From Bacteroidales bacterium (GTDB lineage Bacteria; Bacteroidota; Bacteroidia; Bacteroidales; F082): a stretch of DNA of 64,000 nucleotides. The notes beneath the pieces are model-generated. The model made no database searches and was not told the origin of the DNA. It saw only the letters and a program-made list of their open reading frames with translations. This document shows positions 20,165 to 29,126 of the stretch, piece by piece. Made by a program: the position numbers and the translations under genes. Numbering within the stretch: position 1 is the first letter of the stretch; each line of letters opens with the position of its first letter. Location of the stretch: positions 1 to 64,000 of the forward strand of contig WGCY01000038.1 in assembly GCA_015493525.1 (NCBI GenBank), written 5' to 3'.

Positions 20165-20578
20165 ATGGCAATAGAGACAAGAAATAAAATCGATTCCAGT
20201 TTCAACATGGCTTCCATGTCGGATTTGGTCTTTCTGCTGCTCATTTTTTTTATGCTTACCTCCACATTAGTAGCTCCAAATGCCATAAAGTTGTTATTGC
20301 CAAGCAGCAACAGCAAGACCATGGCCAAACAAAGCCTTTCGGTTTACATCAATAAAAACCGTGATTTTTTTATTGGGGACAAGCCGGTTGCCGCTTCACA
20401 GCTGGGAACACGGCTTTACAGCAAAATAAAACCGGATGCTCAGGCCACCATCGTCCTGCGTGCCGACAAATCTGTTCCGGTGCAGGACATCGTTACCGTG
20501 ATTGACGCCATAAACCAAATCAACACGGAACATCATACCAAACACAAGATGATTTTGGCCACCAGCCCCAGAAAGTAA
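20165..20578 (+). CDS. exbD: Biopolymer transporter ExbD/TolR
   Basis: FNMASMSDLVFLLLIFFMLTSTLVAPNAIKLLLP. Confidence 0.93.
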   Translation: MAIETRNKIDSSFNMASMSDLVFLLLIFFMLTSTLVAPNAIKLLLPSSNSKTMAKQSLSVYINKNRDFFIGDKPVAASQLGTRLYSKIKPDAQATIVLRADKSVPVQDIVTVIDAINQINTEHHTKHKMILATSPRK

Positions 20579-20592
20579 AAACGCACCACCCC

Positions 20593-21468
20593 ATGAAACT
20601 AAACAAGGACAATAGTAAAGCACTTATTGGAACCATCATCTTTCATGGTTTGCTGCTACTTGCCTTGATGTTTCTGGCTTTACGCACACCACTCCCCCTT
20701 CCGGCAGAGCAGGGCATTGAAGTAATGCTGGGCACATCCCAAACGGGATTGGGCAAAAAAACCGGGAAGGCCCAAAAGCCTACCATGAAACCCAAACAAT
20801 TACATAAGCCCGTCATTCGGCCCAAAATACCTGCCCCCAAGCCTAAACCACAGGCCAAACCAAAAGCAAGCAGACAAAAAAACCTAACACAAAATATTGA
20901 AAAGGCACCCGCCTTGCCCTCAAAGAAAAAGCCGGAAAAGAAAAAGAAAAAGACAAAAAAAACAGAGACAAAACCCAAAACAACGGCAACAAAAAAGGAT
21001 TCATCCGTAAACAAACACCAAACACCGCCGAAGAAAGAGCCTAAGCCGGTAGTCAACACACGGGCTTTGTTCAAAATGCCTTCGGGGAGTCAAAGCCAGG
21101 GCCGGGGAATCAAGGCAGGAACAGGAAATCAGGGAAAGCCACATGGATTTAAAGAGAGCAAGGCATACAACGGCAAGGGAGGCAAGGGACAAGGAATCTC
21201 TTTCAGCCTGGGTGATCGTGGTGCAAAATTTCTGGAAAAACCACCCACCACTTTTTCAGAACAGGGAACGGTTGTGGTGCGTATTGAGGTCGATCCTCAA
21301 GGAAACGTCACCAGTGCCAGGGTCTATGCCAAAGGTACTACCGTGGTGAGCGAAAAGTTACGTGATATTGCCGTCAGGTCAGCTAAAAACTCACTGTTCA
21401 GTGCCGCCCCATCCGCTCCGGCAGTACAAATCGGGACCATAACCTATCATTTTATCCTGAAAAGATAA
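20593..21468 (+). CDS. tonB: TonB-like energy transducer with long Lys/Pro-rich linker
   Basis: N-terminal TM, basic/proline linker (KPKPQAKPKASRQ...KKKPEKKKKKTKKTE), C-terminal TonB-like GTVVVRIEVDPQGNVTSARV. Confidence 0.85.
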   Translation: MKLNKDNSKALIGTIIFHGLLLLALMFLALRTPLPLPAEQGIEVMLGTSQTGLGKKTGKAQKPTMKPKQLHKPVIRPKIPAPKPKPQAKPKASRQKNLTQNIEKAPALPSKKKPEKKKKKTKKTETKPKTTATKKDSSVNKHQTPPKKEPKPVVNTRALFKMPSGSQSQGRGIKAGTGNQGKPHGFKESKAYNGKGGKGQGISFSLGDRGAKFLEKPPTTFSEQGTVVVRIEVDPQGNVTSARVYAKGTTVVSEKLRDIAVRSAKNSLFSAAPSAPAVQIGTITYHFILKR

Positions 21469-21513
21469 CGCCGGATTTATCCGTTTTTTCCATTTTAACA
21501 GAGGCAATTTTTC

Positions 21514-21521
21514 TACATTTG
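21514..21521 (+). promoter_or_regulatory. Bacteroidota -7 motif immediately before the folC ATG
   Basis: TACATTTG ends 5 nt before ATG at 21526. Confidence 0.5.
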
Positions 21522-21525
21522 CATT

Positions 21526-22818
21526 ATGAATTACGACGAAACCATCCAGTGGCTTTTCAGCCAATTGCCCATGTACCAACGTGATGGAAAAGCGGCTTAC
21601 AAAGCTGACCTCTCCAACACCAAAGCTTTGTTAAAAATACTGGGGCAGCCGCAGGAAAAATTCAAAGCGGTTCATGTGGCAGGCACCAATGGCAAGGGCA
21701 GCGTTGCGCACATCATCGCCTCCGTTTTGCAGCAGGCAGGTTACAAAACAGGGCTTTACACTTCGCCGCACCTGCGCGACTTTCGCGAACGTATCAGGAT
21801 AAACGGAGAGATGATTCCCAGGGAACAAGTAACGGCATTTGCAGAGAAATTTCAATCTGATTTCAAGAAAATAAAGCCCTCCTTTTTTGAGATGACCGTG
21901 GGGATGGCTTATCAGTACTTTGCCGGAGAAAAGGTGGATTTTGCCGTATTGGAAACAGGCATGGGCGGACGGCTCGATTCCACCAATATTTCAAATCCGG
22001 TGCTTTCCATCATTACGCACATCGATTTTGACCACACACAGTTTCTGGGCAACACGCTGGAAAAAATAGCTTCCGAAAAAGCCGGCATACTCAAAAAAGG
22101 TATTCCCGTGGTTATCGGACGAAAACAAAAAGAGACCACAGCGGTTTTTGAAAAGGCAGCCAAAGACAAAAATACCCATCTCATCTTTGCAGAAGACCAT
22201 TTTGAGCTTCGTAAAATAGAAACCGGCCATCCACTGGAAAAGCATTATGATGTTTGGTTTGAAAACGAACTTTATCTCGAAAATGTGAACAGTCCGCTGT
22301 TGGGCAATTACCAGATGGAAAACATAGCCACTGCCCTACAAAGTATCAATGAACTGAAACAATCAGGGGCCATCAGTATTGAAAAAGAAACCCTTCGCCA
22401 AGGATTGGAGAACACCATTGCAAATACCCATTTGCTTGGACGATGGCAGATTATCAACAAAAACCCGCTGACCATTGCCGATACCGGCCACAACCGCGAC
22501 GGGCTGTTCGCCATCCGCGAGCAACTGTCAGAAACCGATTATGAACATTTACATTTTGTGTTGGGCATGGTTTCCGACAAAAACCATGAAGATGTGTTGG
22601 CGTTATTACCGCAGAATGCAACCTATTATTTTTGCAAAGCAGACATTCCCCGCGGGCTAAATGCGGAAATTCTGAAAGAAAAAGCTTTCAAAGCCGGCCT
22701 GAACGGCAACAGCTACCCTTCGGTAATGCATGCCTACAACTCGGCGGTAAATAATGCCGGCCCACACGATCTGGTTTTTGTGGGCGGCAGTACTTTTGTG
22801 GTAGCGGAAGTGATTTAG
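21526..22818 (+). CDS. folC: Bifunctional folylpolyglutamate/dihydrofolate synthase
   Basis: VAGTNGKGSVAHIIASVLQQAGYKTGLYTSPHL, LETGMGGRLDSTN. Confidence 0.96.
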   Translation: MNYDETIQWLFSQLPMYQRDGKAAYKADLSNTKALLKILGQPQEKFKAVHVAGTNGKGSVAHIIASVLQQAGYKTGLYTSPHLRDFRERIRINGEMIPREQVTAFAEKFQSDFKKIKPSFFEMTVGMAYQYFAGEKVDFAVLETGMGGRLDSTNISNPVLSIITHIDFDHTQFLGNTLEKIASEKAGILKKGIPVVIGRKQKETTAVFEKAAKDKNTHLIFAEDHFELRKIETGHPLEKHYDVWFENELYLENVNSPLLGNYQMENIATALQSINELKQSGAISIEKETLRQGLENTIANTHLLGRWQIINKNPLTIADTGHNRDGLFAIREQLSETDYEHLHFVLGMVSDKNHEDVLALLPQNATYYFCKADIPRGLNAEILKEKAFKAGLNGNSYPSVMHAYNSAVNNAGPHDLVFVGGSTFVVAEVI

Positions 22819-22885
22819 TATATACTTGAAATATGACAGATCAATAATCAAAATTATACACCATCTTTATTCATCTAAATGGCTT

Positions 22886-22931
22886 GAAGTCAGAAGCCAG
22901 AAGTCAGAAGTCAGAAGCCAGAAGCCAGAAG
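22886..22931. repeat. Heptanucleotide tandem repeat (AGAAGTC/AGAAGCC)
   Basis: gaagtcagaagccagaagtcagaagtcagaagccagaagccagaag, about 6.5 units of 7 bp. Confidence 0.9.
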
Positions 22932-22968
22932 ACGGAACTAAACAATTTGAAAACATAATACACAGGTC

Positions 22969-23181
22969 ATGGAAAACGAACAGACAGCCGGGCAATTCAG
23001 GAAAAATATCCAAATCGGTACCCCCGTGGAAATAGTGCAGAAAAAAGATCAACGCAGCGGTATACTCACAGAAGGAATTGTTAAAAGAATCCTCACTAAG
23101 TCGCCCAAACACACACGCGGAATAAAAGTCATGCTGGATACAGGCGAAGTTGGCCGGGTGAGAAATATTTTACCGGAATAA
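22969..23181 (+). CDS. YwbE family protein (DUF2196)
   Basis: 70 aa; IQIGTPVEIVQKKDQRSGILTEGIVKRILTKSPKHTRGIKVMLDTGEVGRVRNI. Confidence 0.9.
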   Translation: MENEQTAGQFRKNIQIGTPVEIVQKKDQRSGILTEGIVKRILTKSPKHTRGIKVMLDTGEVGRVRNILPE

Positions 23182-23289
23182 ACATCAGGAGAACAACTCA
23201 CCTCTTCTTTCTTTAGCAAGAGAAAAATTCTAAATTAAGTATTTCCCGTAATTTTATGGCTTTACTGAATGGGCTATACATTGATTTTA

Positions 23290-23297
23290 TACCTTTG
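23290..23297 (+). promoter_or_regulatory. Bacteroidota -7 motif upstream of the aldehyde dehydrogenase
   Basis: TACCTTTG, 38 nt upstream of the ATG. Confidence 0.5.
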
Positions 23298-23335
23298 CAA
23301 ACGTTTTAGATTATAATGAATAAAATCATATACAA

Positions 23336-24892
23336 ATGAGCATCAAACACAACAAGGAAGACATTCTCACCAACCTGGGAATTGAAGCCATTAATCCGGG
23401 CGTGTGCACCGGAGCAGAATGGCTGGAAACAACCGGCGATATAACCGCCTCTTTCTCGCCCATCGATGGGGAAGAAATTGCAAAAGTTAAAAATGCCACG
23501 CTGGAAGATTACGAAACAGTCATCGGAAAAGCCGAAGCTGCCTTTAAAGAATGGCGCAAAGTACCGGCCCCCATCCGTGGCGAGCTTGTCCGTCAGATTG
23601 GCCTGGCACTGCGCGAAAACAAAGAGTACCTCGGTGCCCTGGTTACCCTGGAAATGGGAAAAATTTATCAGGAAGGAATGGGAGAAGTACAGGAAATGAT
23701 TGACATCTGCGACTTTGCCGTGGGACAATCGCGGTTGATTAACGGTACCAACCTGCAATCGGAACGCGTAAACCACCGCCTCTCCGAGCAATACCAGCCA
23801 CTCGGCATTGTCGGATTGGTTACCTCTTACAACTTTCCGGTAGCCGTGTGGGCATGGAACAGTGCACTGGCCATCATTGCCGGTGATGTGGTGGTCTGGA
23901 AACCCTCTTCCAAAACCCCGCTTACCGCCATCGCCACCCAAAGAATTATCTCGAAAGTACTGAAGGACAACAACGTACCGGAAGGGGTCTTTAACCTTGT
24001 GATTGCCAAATCGTCGGTTATGGGCGACAACTTCCTGAGCGACAAACGGGTCCGCCTGCTTTCGGTTACCGGTTCAACAGCCGTCGGAAAACGTGTAGGC
24101 GGCATCGTGGGCAAACGGCTTGGAAAAACCATCCTGGAGCTGGGCGGAAACAATGCTGTTATTATTGCACCAAGTGCCGATATACAAATGGCTGTTATGT
24201 CCACTGTTTTTGGTACGGTTGGAACTGCCGGGCAACGCTGTACCACAACACGGCGGGTGATTATCCACGAAGATATTTATGACGAAGTACGCGATAAATT
24301 TATTGCCGCTTACAAAAATATTGTTCCCCGTATCGGGAATCCTTTGGATGAAGATTACCTGGTAGGGCCGCTCATCGACAAATTTTCCGTTGAGCTGTTC
24401 AGCAATGCGGTAAACAAAGTGCAGGAAGAAGGCGGAAAAGTCCTCTTTGGCGGTGAAGTCCTTAGCGGCAAAGGTTTTGAATCGGGAAATTATGTGGTCC
24501 CCTGTATTGCAGAGGCCGAAAACCATTTCAAAATTGTGCAGGAAGAGACCTTCGCCCCTATTGTCTATTTCATCAAATACAAAGGGGATATCACCAATGC
24601 CATTGCCATTCAGAACGATGTCCCACAGGGTCTGTCTTCAGCCTGTTTTACGCTGGACATGCGCGAAGCGGAAACATTCCTCTCCTATGCCGGTTCTGAT
24701 TGCGGCATTGCCAATGTGAACCTTGGCACTTCCGGTGCGGAAATCGGCGGGGCATTTGGTGGCGAGAAAGATACCGGTGGCGGACGCGAATCCGGTTCGG
24801 ATGCCTGGAAAATCTACATGCGGCGACAAACAAACACCATTAATTTCGGTACTGATTTGCCACTGGCACAAGGAATCAAATTCGATATTTAA
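23336..24892 (+). CDS. Aldehyde dehydrogenase, ALDH7/AASADH-like
   Basis: 518 aa; LGIVGLVTSYNFPVAVWAWNSALAIIAGDVVVWKPSSKTPLTA, VTGSTAVGKRV, ELGGNNAVI, GTAGQRCTTTRR. Confidence 0.93.
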   Translation: MSIKHNKEDILTNLGIEAINPGVCTGAEWLETTGDITASFSPIDGEEIAKVKNATLEDYETVIGKAEAAFKEWRKVPAPIRGELVRQIGLALRENKEYLGALVTLEMGKIYQEGMGEVQEMIDICDFAVGQSRLINGTNLQSERVNHRLSEQYQPLGIVGLVTSYNFPVAVWAWNSALAIIAGDVVVWKPSSKTPLTAIATQRIISKVLKDNNVPEGVFNLVIAKSSVMGDNFLSDKRVRLLSVTGSTAVGKRVGGIVGKRLGKTILELGGNNAVIIAPSADIQMAVMSTVFGTVGTAGQRCTTTRRVIIHEDIYDEVRDKFIAAYKNIVPRIGNPLDEDYLVGPLIDKFSVELFSNAVNKVQEEGGKVLFGGEVLSGKGFESGNYVVPCIAEAENHFKIVQEETFAPIVYFIKYKGDITNAIAIQNDVPQGLSSACFTLDMREAETFLSYAGSDCGIANVNLGTSGAEIGGAFGGEKDTGGGRESGSDAWKIYMRRQTNTINFGTDLPLAQGIKFDI

Positions 24893-24900
24893 GATTATCT

Positions 24901-25084
24901 GAGGAATGTCTAAAAGAAAAAATACCGTCATTGCGATGAGTTACGGGTCGCTTGTGGGTCGGGACGAAGAAGGAATCTCTTTTGAAACAGCATGTATTTC
25001 TGAGAGATTGCTTCGTCAGCCTTCACACTTTCCTGCCTGATTTCCTCGCAATGACGCCTTTATTATAGTTTTTCAGACAACCTC
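24901..25084. repeat. Foldback inverted-repeat element with GTCATTGCGA core
   Basis: GAGGaatGTCTaAAAg...CGTCATTGCGA...GAGATTGCTTCGTC...TCGCAATGACG...TTTTTcAGACaaCCTC; ends and inner arms are inverted. Confidence 0.75.
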
Positions 25085-25111
25085 TTTTTTCTAATATTTA
25101 AAACTTTTTCT

Positions 25112-26320
25112 ATGAAAATTAAAACATTTGTCATTTTGTTAGTTGCCGCTTTTACGCTCAACTTTCAGGCCTTCGCACAAAGCGACACCACTGCCAAAAA
25201 AGTGGTTAAAGGCTATCATTTTACGGACGAAGTGGTTGTACCGCATACTTCCGTGAAAAACCAATACCGTTCCGGTACCTGCTGGAGTTATTCGGGCATC
25301 GGTTTTGTAGAAGCCGAAATCCTGCGTACTACCGGTAAAAAATACAATCTGTCCGAGATGTTCTGCGTCAACCACATGTATTCCGACAAAGCCATAAAAT
25401 ATGTCCGTTTGCACGGGAAAATGCAATTCGGTTCCGGTGCAGAAGATGAGGATGTGTTCCGTGTAATAAAAAAATATGGCATGGTTCCTGATTCTGTTTA
25501 CAGCGGTATGCAATACGGTACCAAACTTCCGGTTCAGGGAGAGTTGGACAATGTCTTGCAGAGTTTTGTTGATGCTGTTGTGGCCAACAAAAATCGCAAA
25601 CTGACACCCGTCTGGCACAAAGCCTTCGATGCCATTCTCGCTTCTTATCTCGGGAAATTGCCCACCACTTTCAAATATGACGGCAAAGAATACACGCCAC
25701 AGAGTTTCAGGGACATGACCGGTTTCAATCCCGACGATATCGTAACGATAACCTCTTTCAAAGATCATCCTTACTTCAAAGGTTTTCCCATTGCTATTCC
25801 TGATAACTGGCTTTGGGCACCTTCCATGAATGTTCCTTTAGACGACATGATGGCCATTATTGACAATGCTCTCCGCAATGGCTACACCCTCGCCTGGGGT
25901 GCCGATGTAAGTGACCACGGTTTTAACTGGCGCAAAGGCGTTGCTATCATCCCCAACAAAAACCCCAAACTCGCCGGCAGCGACCAGGCCAAATGGGAAG
26001 CCTTAAGCCAACGGCAACAACAGAAAGAACTTTACAGTTTTGACTCTATCGTTCAGGAAGTTACCGTTACCCCGGAAATGCGCCAGGAACACTATGACAA
26101 CTATCTTGTAACGGATGACCACGGTATGCAGATTGTTGGTATTGCTCACGACCAAAAGGGCAACATTTACTACAAGATTAAGAACTCATGGGGAACCGAT
26201 CAGAAATACAAAGGGTATTTCTACGCTTCCAAAGCTTTTGTTGAATTGCAAACCATGGATATTGCCGTCAACAAAAATGCCATCCCTAAAAAATTAAGAA
26301 AAGAAATGGGAATAAAATAA
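25112..26320 (+). CDS. C1 family peptidase (bleomycin hydrolase/aminopeptidase C-like) with signal peptide
   Basis: 402 aa; MKIKTFVILLVAAFTLNFQAFAQ, NQYRSGTCWSYSGIGF, DDHGMQIVGIA, KIKNSWGTD. Confidence 0.92.
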   Translation: MKIKTFVILLVAAFTLNFQAFAQSDTTAKKVVKGYHFTDEVVVPHTSVKNQYRSGTCWSYSGIGFVEAEILRTTGKKYNLSEMFCVNHMYSDKAIKYVRLHGKMQFGSGAEDEDVFRVIKKYGMVPDSVYSGMQYGTKLPVQGELDNVLQSFVDAVVANKNRKLTPVWHKAFDAILASYLGKLPTTFKYDGKEYTPQSFRDMTGFNPDDIVTITSFKDHPYFKGFPIAIPDNWLWAPSMNVPLDDMMAIIDNALRNGYTLAWGADVSDHGFNWRKGVAIIPNKNPKLAGSDQAKWEALSQRQQQKELYSFDSIVQEVTVTPEMRQEHYDNYLVTDDHGMQIVGIAHDQKGNIYYKIKNSWGTDQKYKGYFYASKAFVELQTMDIAVNKNAIPKKLRKEMGIK

Positions 26321-26342
26321 TTTCCTGTTTTTCAAAAGCAGT

Positions 26343-26377
26343 AAAAGCCGGGCGAAATTGTCGTCCGGCTTTTTTTA
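26343..26377 (+). terminator. Intrinsic terminator after the C1 peptidase gene
   Basis: AAAAGCCGGGCG...CGTCCGGCTTTTTTT. Confidence 0.8.
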
Positions 26378-26609
26378 ATGTCTGTTACCGGACTTTCTTC
26401 CGAACATCTTTCGGTGCTGTTTGTGTCCCAAAGACAGGCAGCAGGTCGACAGCCTCCACGCCAGGCCGGTTTAACTTCTCCACACAGGGCATTGCAGGCA
26501 CACATGATAACCCCAATTCCCCTTTTCCGTTTTACCAGGCAAAACACCGATTGTTAAAAACTTTATCAATACTTTTCCTCCAAATAATTCCGGCAGTCTG
26601 ATTTTGCCT

Positions 26610-26617
26610 TATCTTTG
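26610..26617 (+). promoter_or_regulatory. Bacteroidota -7 motif of the pyrBI leader
   Basis: TATCTTTG, about 22 nt before the leader ORF ATG at 26639. Confidence 0.55.
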
Positions 26618-26638
26618 CTTTTCGGTAACACATAAATT

Positions 26639-26767
26639 ATGTTAGCGAACCACCTCTTTCAAAACCACATTCAGCCTGCTTCCATCCGGGAAGAAGTTAT
26701 TCATTTTTCAGACGGTTCTTCACCGTCTTTTTTTTTGTTTTTTATTCTTAAAATCAAACTTCCATGA
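26639..26767 (+). CDS. Candidate 42-aa leader peptide upstream of pyrB (PyrL-like)
   Basis: MLANHLFQNHIQPASIREEVIHFSDGSSPSFFLFFILKIKLP*; its TGA overlaps the pyrB ATG (CCATGA). Confidence 0.5.
   Translation: MLANHLFQNHIQPASIREEVIHFSDGSSPSFFLFFILKIKLP
26710..26737 (+). terminator. Attenuator-like hairpin and U-tract inside the leader ORF
   Basis: AGACGGT-TCTTC-ACCGTCT followed by a long T run, ending about 27 nt before pyrB. Confidence 0.75.
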
Positions 26768-27684
26768 TTCATTTAAAAAACCGGAGCCTGGTCTCCATCA
26801 CCGATTACAGCAAAGAAGAGATACTGAAAGTTCTCGACATTGCCGAAGGTTTTGAAAAAGACCAGCGACAGAAAATCCTCACAAATCATGTGATTGCTTC
26901 CCTGTTTTTTGAGCCATCCACACGTACAAGGCTCAGTTTTGAAAGTGCCGTACAATACCTTGGGGGAAGCATCATCGGCTTTGCCAGCGCAGGAACTTCC
27001 AGTGTCAAGAAAGGCGAATCGCTGAAAGATACCATTCTGACGGTAAGCAATTACTCCGACCTCATCGTTATGCGTAACCCGTTGGACGGTAGCGCACGGT
27101 TTGCCAGCGAAGTTTCGCCCGTTCCCATCATCAATGCCGGCGATGGTGCAAACCAGCATCCTACGCAGTGCCTGCTCGATTTGTATTCTATCCGAAAGAC
27201 ACAGGGAACGCTGGAAAACATTCATATTGCCCTTGTGGGTGATTTGAAATACGGCCGCACCGTCCACTCGCTGGTGCAGGCACTAAGCCTTTTCAACGCC
27301 ACTTTTCATCTGGTTTCCCCCGAATCGCTCAAGCTTCCCAGCGGGGTGAAGAAATGGATCAAAGATGCCGGACTGGAATATGAGCAATACACGGAATTGT
27401 CGGATGTCATTCCAGTAGCCGACATCATTTACATGACCCGTATCCAGGGGGAACGTTTTCCCGACCCCATGGAATACGAAAAGGTTAAAAACTCTTACAT
27501 ATTGAACAACAGTATGTTGGAAAAATCAAAAGAGACCATGCGCGTACTCCATCCCCTGCCCCGCGTAAACGAAATCAGCGAAGAGGTGGACGACAATCCC
27601 AAAGCTTACTATTTCCAACAGGCAAAAAACGGTGTTTATGTCCGTCAGGCCCTCATTGCCGCCATTCTCGGATTAAAAGAGTAA
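26764..27684 (+). CDS. pyrB: Aspartate carbamoyltransferase catalytic subunit
   Basis: ASLFFEPSTRTRLSFE, VALVGDLKYGRTVHSL, VLHPLPRVNEI. Confidence 0.97.
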   Translation: MIHLKNRSLVSITDYSKEEILKVLDIAEGFEKDQRQKILTNHVIASLFFEPSTRTRLSFESAVQYLGGSIIGFASAGTSSVKKGESLKDTILTVSNYSDLIVMRNPLDGSARFASEVSPVPIINAGDGANQHPTQCLLDLYSIRKTQGTLENIHIALVGDLKYGRTVHSLVQALSLFNATFHLVSPESLKLPSGVKKWIKDAGLEYEQYTELSDVIPVADIIYMTRIQGERFPDPMEYEKVKNSYILNNSMLEKSKETMRVLHPLPRVNEISEEVDDNPKAYYFQQAKNGVYVRQALIAAILGLKE

Positions 27685-27706
27685 AAAAACATAAGATTCT
27701 TAAAGC

Positions 27707-28174
27707 ATGAAAAACAAAAGAACAGAATTAAAAGTTTCGGCCATCCGCAACGGTACGGTCATCGACCATATTCCGGCAGAAAACACTTTCCGTGTCTTTG
27801 CCCTGCTCAACCTCGAAAGCAGCAGCGACCACGTCTATTTCGGTACCAATCTGGAAAGCCGGAAGCTGGGAAAAAAGGGAATTATAAAAATCAGTAACCT
27901 GTTTTTTAAACCTGAGGAAATCAGCAAGATAGCCCTTGTTGCCCCCCATGCCACGCTCATCGAGATAAGAGATTACGAAATAGTCAAAAAAGAGCAGGTA
28001 CTGCTTCCCGAAGAAATTCATAAGATTGTGAAGTGCGTTAACCCGAAATGCGTTACCAACAACCAAAACGTACCGACGTATTTTCAGGTTATTTATGACC
28101 ATCACGGAAAAATGAAGCTGGCCTGCCGCTATTGTGAAAAGACCATGAGCATGAAGGATGTTGCGTTTGTTTAA
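27707..28174 (+). CDS. pyrI: Aspartate carbamoyltransferase regulatory subunit
   Basis: RNGTVIDHIPA; Zn site CVNPKCVTNN...CRYCEKTM. Confidence 0.97.
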   Translation: MKNKRTELKVSAIRNGTVIDHIPAENTFRVFALLNLESSSDHVYFGTNLESRKLGKKGIIKISNLFFKPEEISKIALVAPHATLIEIRDYEIVKKEQVLLPEEIHKIVKCVNPKCVTNNQNVPTYFQVIYDHHGKMKLACRYCEKTMSMKDVAFV

Positions 28175-28223
28175 AAGTTCCCAGGCCCATCGGACAGCTT
28201 TTCGTTCCAATACAGATTATTTG

Positions 28224-28231
28224 TACTTTTG
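28224..28231 (+). promoter_or_regulatory. Bacteroidota -7 motif, 6 nt before ATG
   Basis: TACTTTTG then TAAACC then ATG at 28238. Confidence 0.45.
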
Positions 28232-28237
28232 TAAACC

Positions 28238-28861
28238 ATGAAAGCAAAGATTTTCATATTTATTTTGGTCGTCCTGGTCTCTTTTCAGCAGATACAGGCA
28301 CAGACATTTGGGCAGAATGTAAAAAGCACTCCGGCAAAAAGCAAAACCGCTTTCAAGCCGGATGTCCGCCTTTCTCTCGGCACCTCGTTTTCCACTTTTT
28401 ATCCGGGAATGAATGGCTTCAGCAGCTGGGTTGCCCCGGAAATCAGTATGCCCATCAACAAAAAATGGGCCGTTGCCGCCGGTATCGCCTACACCAATTT
28501 CCTGACCACCGGCACGCCGGAAATAGCCGGTTTTGGAAATACGGTGCAAAATTATGGCTCCGTTTATGTAAAAGGCCGTTATCAGGTAAACGATAAACTG
28601 TCCATCTCGGGGATGGCCTACAAAACATTCAACCTCTCGCCACAAAAGCCCGAAGACAAAATAAATCCCCGTGCCATCGACTTCAGTAACAGCGGCGTTA
28701 TGATGAGTGTGGACTACAAAGTAACCGATCATTTCAGGATTAATGCCGCCTTTTCCATGGAACAACGGCATTACAATCCTTTTGACCCCTATTCCGGATA
28801 TGGTTATTTCGGAAGTCCCATGAACGGCATGGCCCCCGGCGGGTTTCATTCGGGATTTTAA
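28238..28861 (+). CDS. Hypothetical exported beta-barrel-like protein
   Basis: 207 aa with signal peptide (MKAKIFIFILVVLVSFQQIQAQ); alternating beta-strand pattern. Confidence 0.6.
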   Translation: MKAKIFIFILVVLVSFQQIQAQTFGQNVKSTPAKSKTAFKPDVRLSLGTSFSTFYPGMNGFSSWVAPEISMPINKKWAVAAGIAYTNFLTTGTPEIAGFGNTVQNYGSVYVKGRYQVNDKLSISGMAYKTFNLSPQKPEDKINPRAIDFSNSGVMMSVDYKVTDHFRINAAFSMEQRHYNPFDPYSGYGYFGSPMNGMAPGGFHSGF

Positions 28862-28863
28862 TA

Positions 28864-29060
28864 GTGCAGTTGTTTAAAGTTAACGCATTATTCCTTTTCT
28901 ACTATTCAACGAATTATGATGGAAATATTCAAAAAGATAGTTTTGAAGGTTCACGCCAAAAGCGCAAAGGTTCCGCAAAGCGCGCAAATCATTTTGCTAT
29001 AATGATTTAAGTTTTGCGTTTTCTGCGTTAAAGTTTTGCGCACTTTGCGTGAAATCCCCT
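28864..29060. repeat. MITE-like element, copy B (same orientation as A, 3' end truncated, internal deletion)
   Basis: GTGCAGTTGTTTAAAGTTAACGCATTATTCCTTTTCTAC...AAAAAGATAGTTTTGAAGGTTCACGC...GCGCACTTTGCGTGAAATCCCCTT closely matches copy A. Confidence 0.85.
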
Positions 29061-29126
29061 TCTTATAAATTTTGTATTTTTGTATGCAATACATGTAAAT
29101 ATAACGAATACTAAAAACATGAAACA

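Noticed and set aside
22886-22931. CRISPR-like array
   Set aside because: Units are 7 bp with no spacers; a simple tandem repeat, not a CRISPR.
26332-26547. 71-aa minus-strand Cys-rich ORF between the C1 peptidase and pyrB
   Set aside because: Overlaps the terminator hairpin and has no supporting promoter or motif; more likely non-coding spacer.
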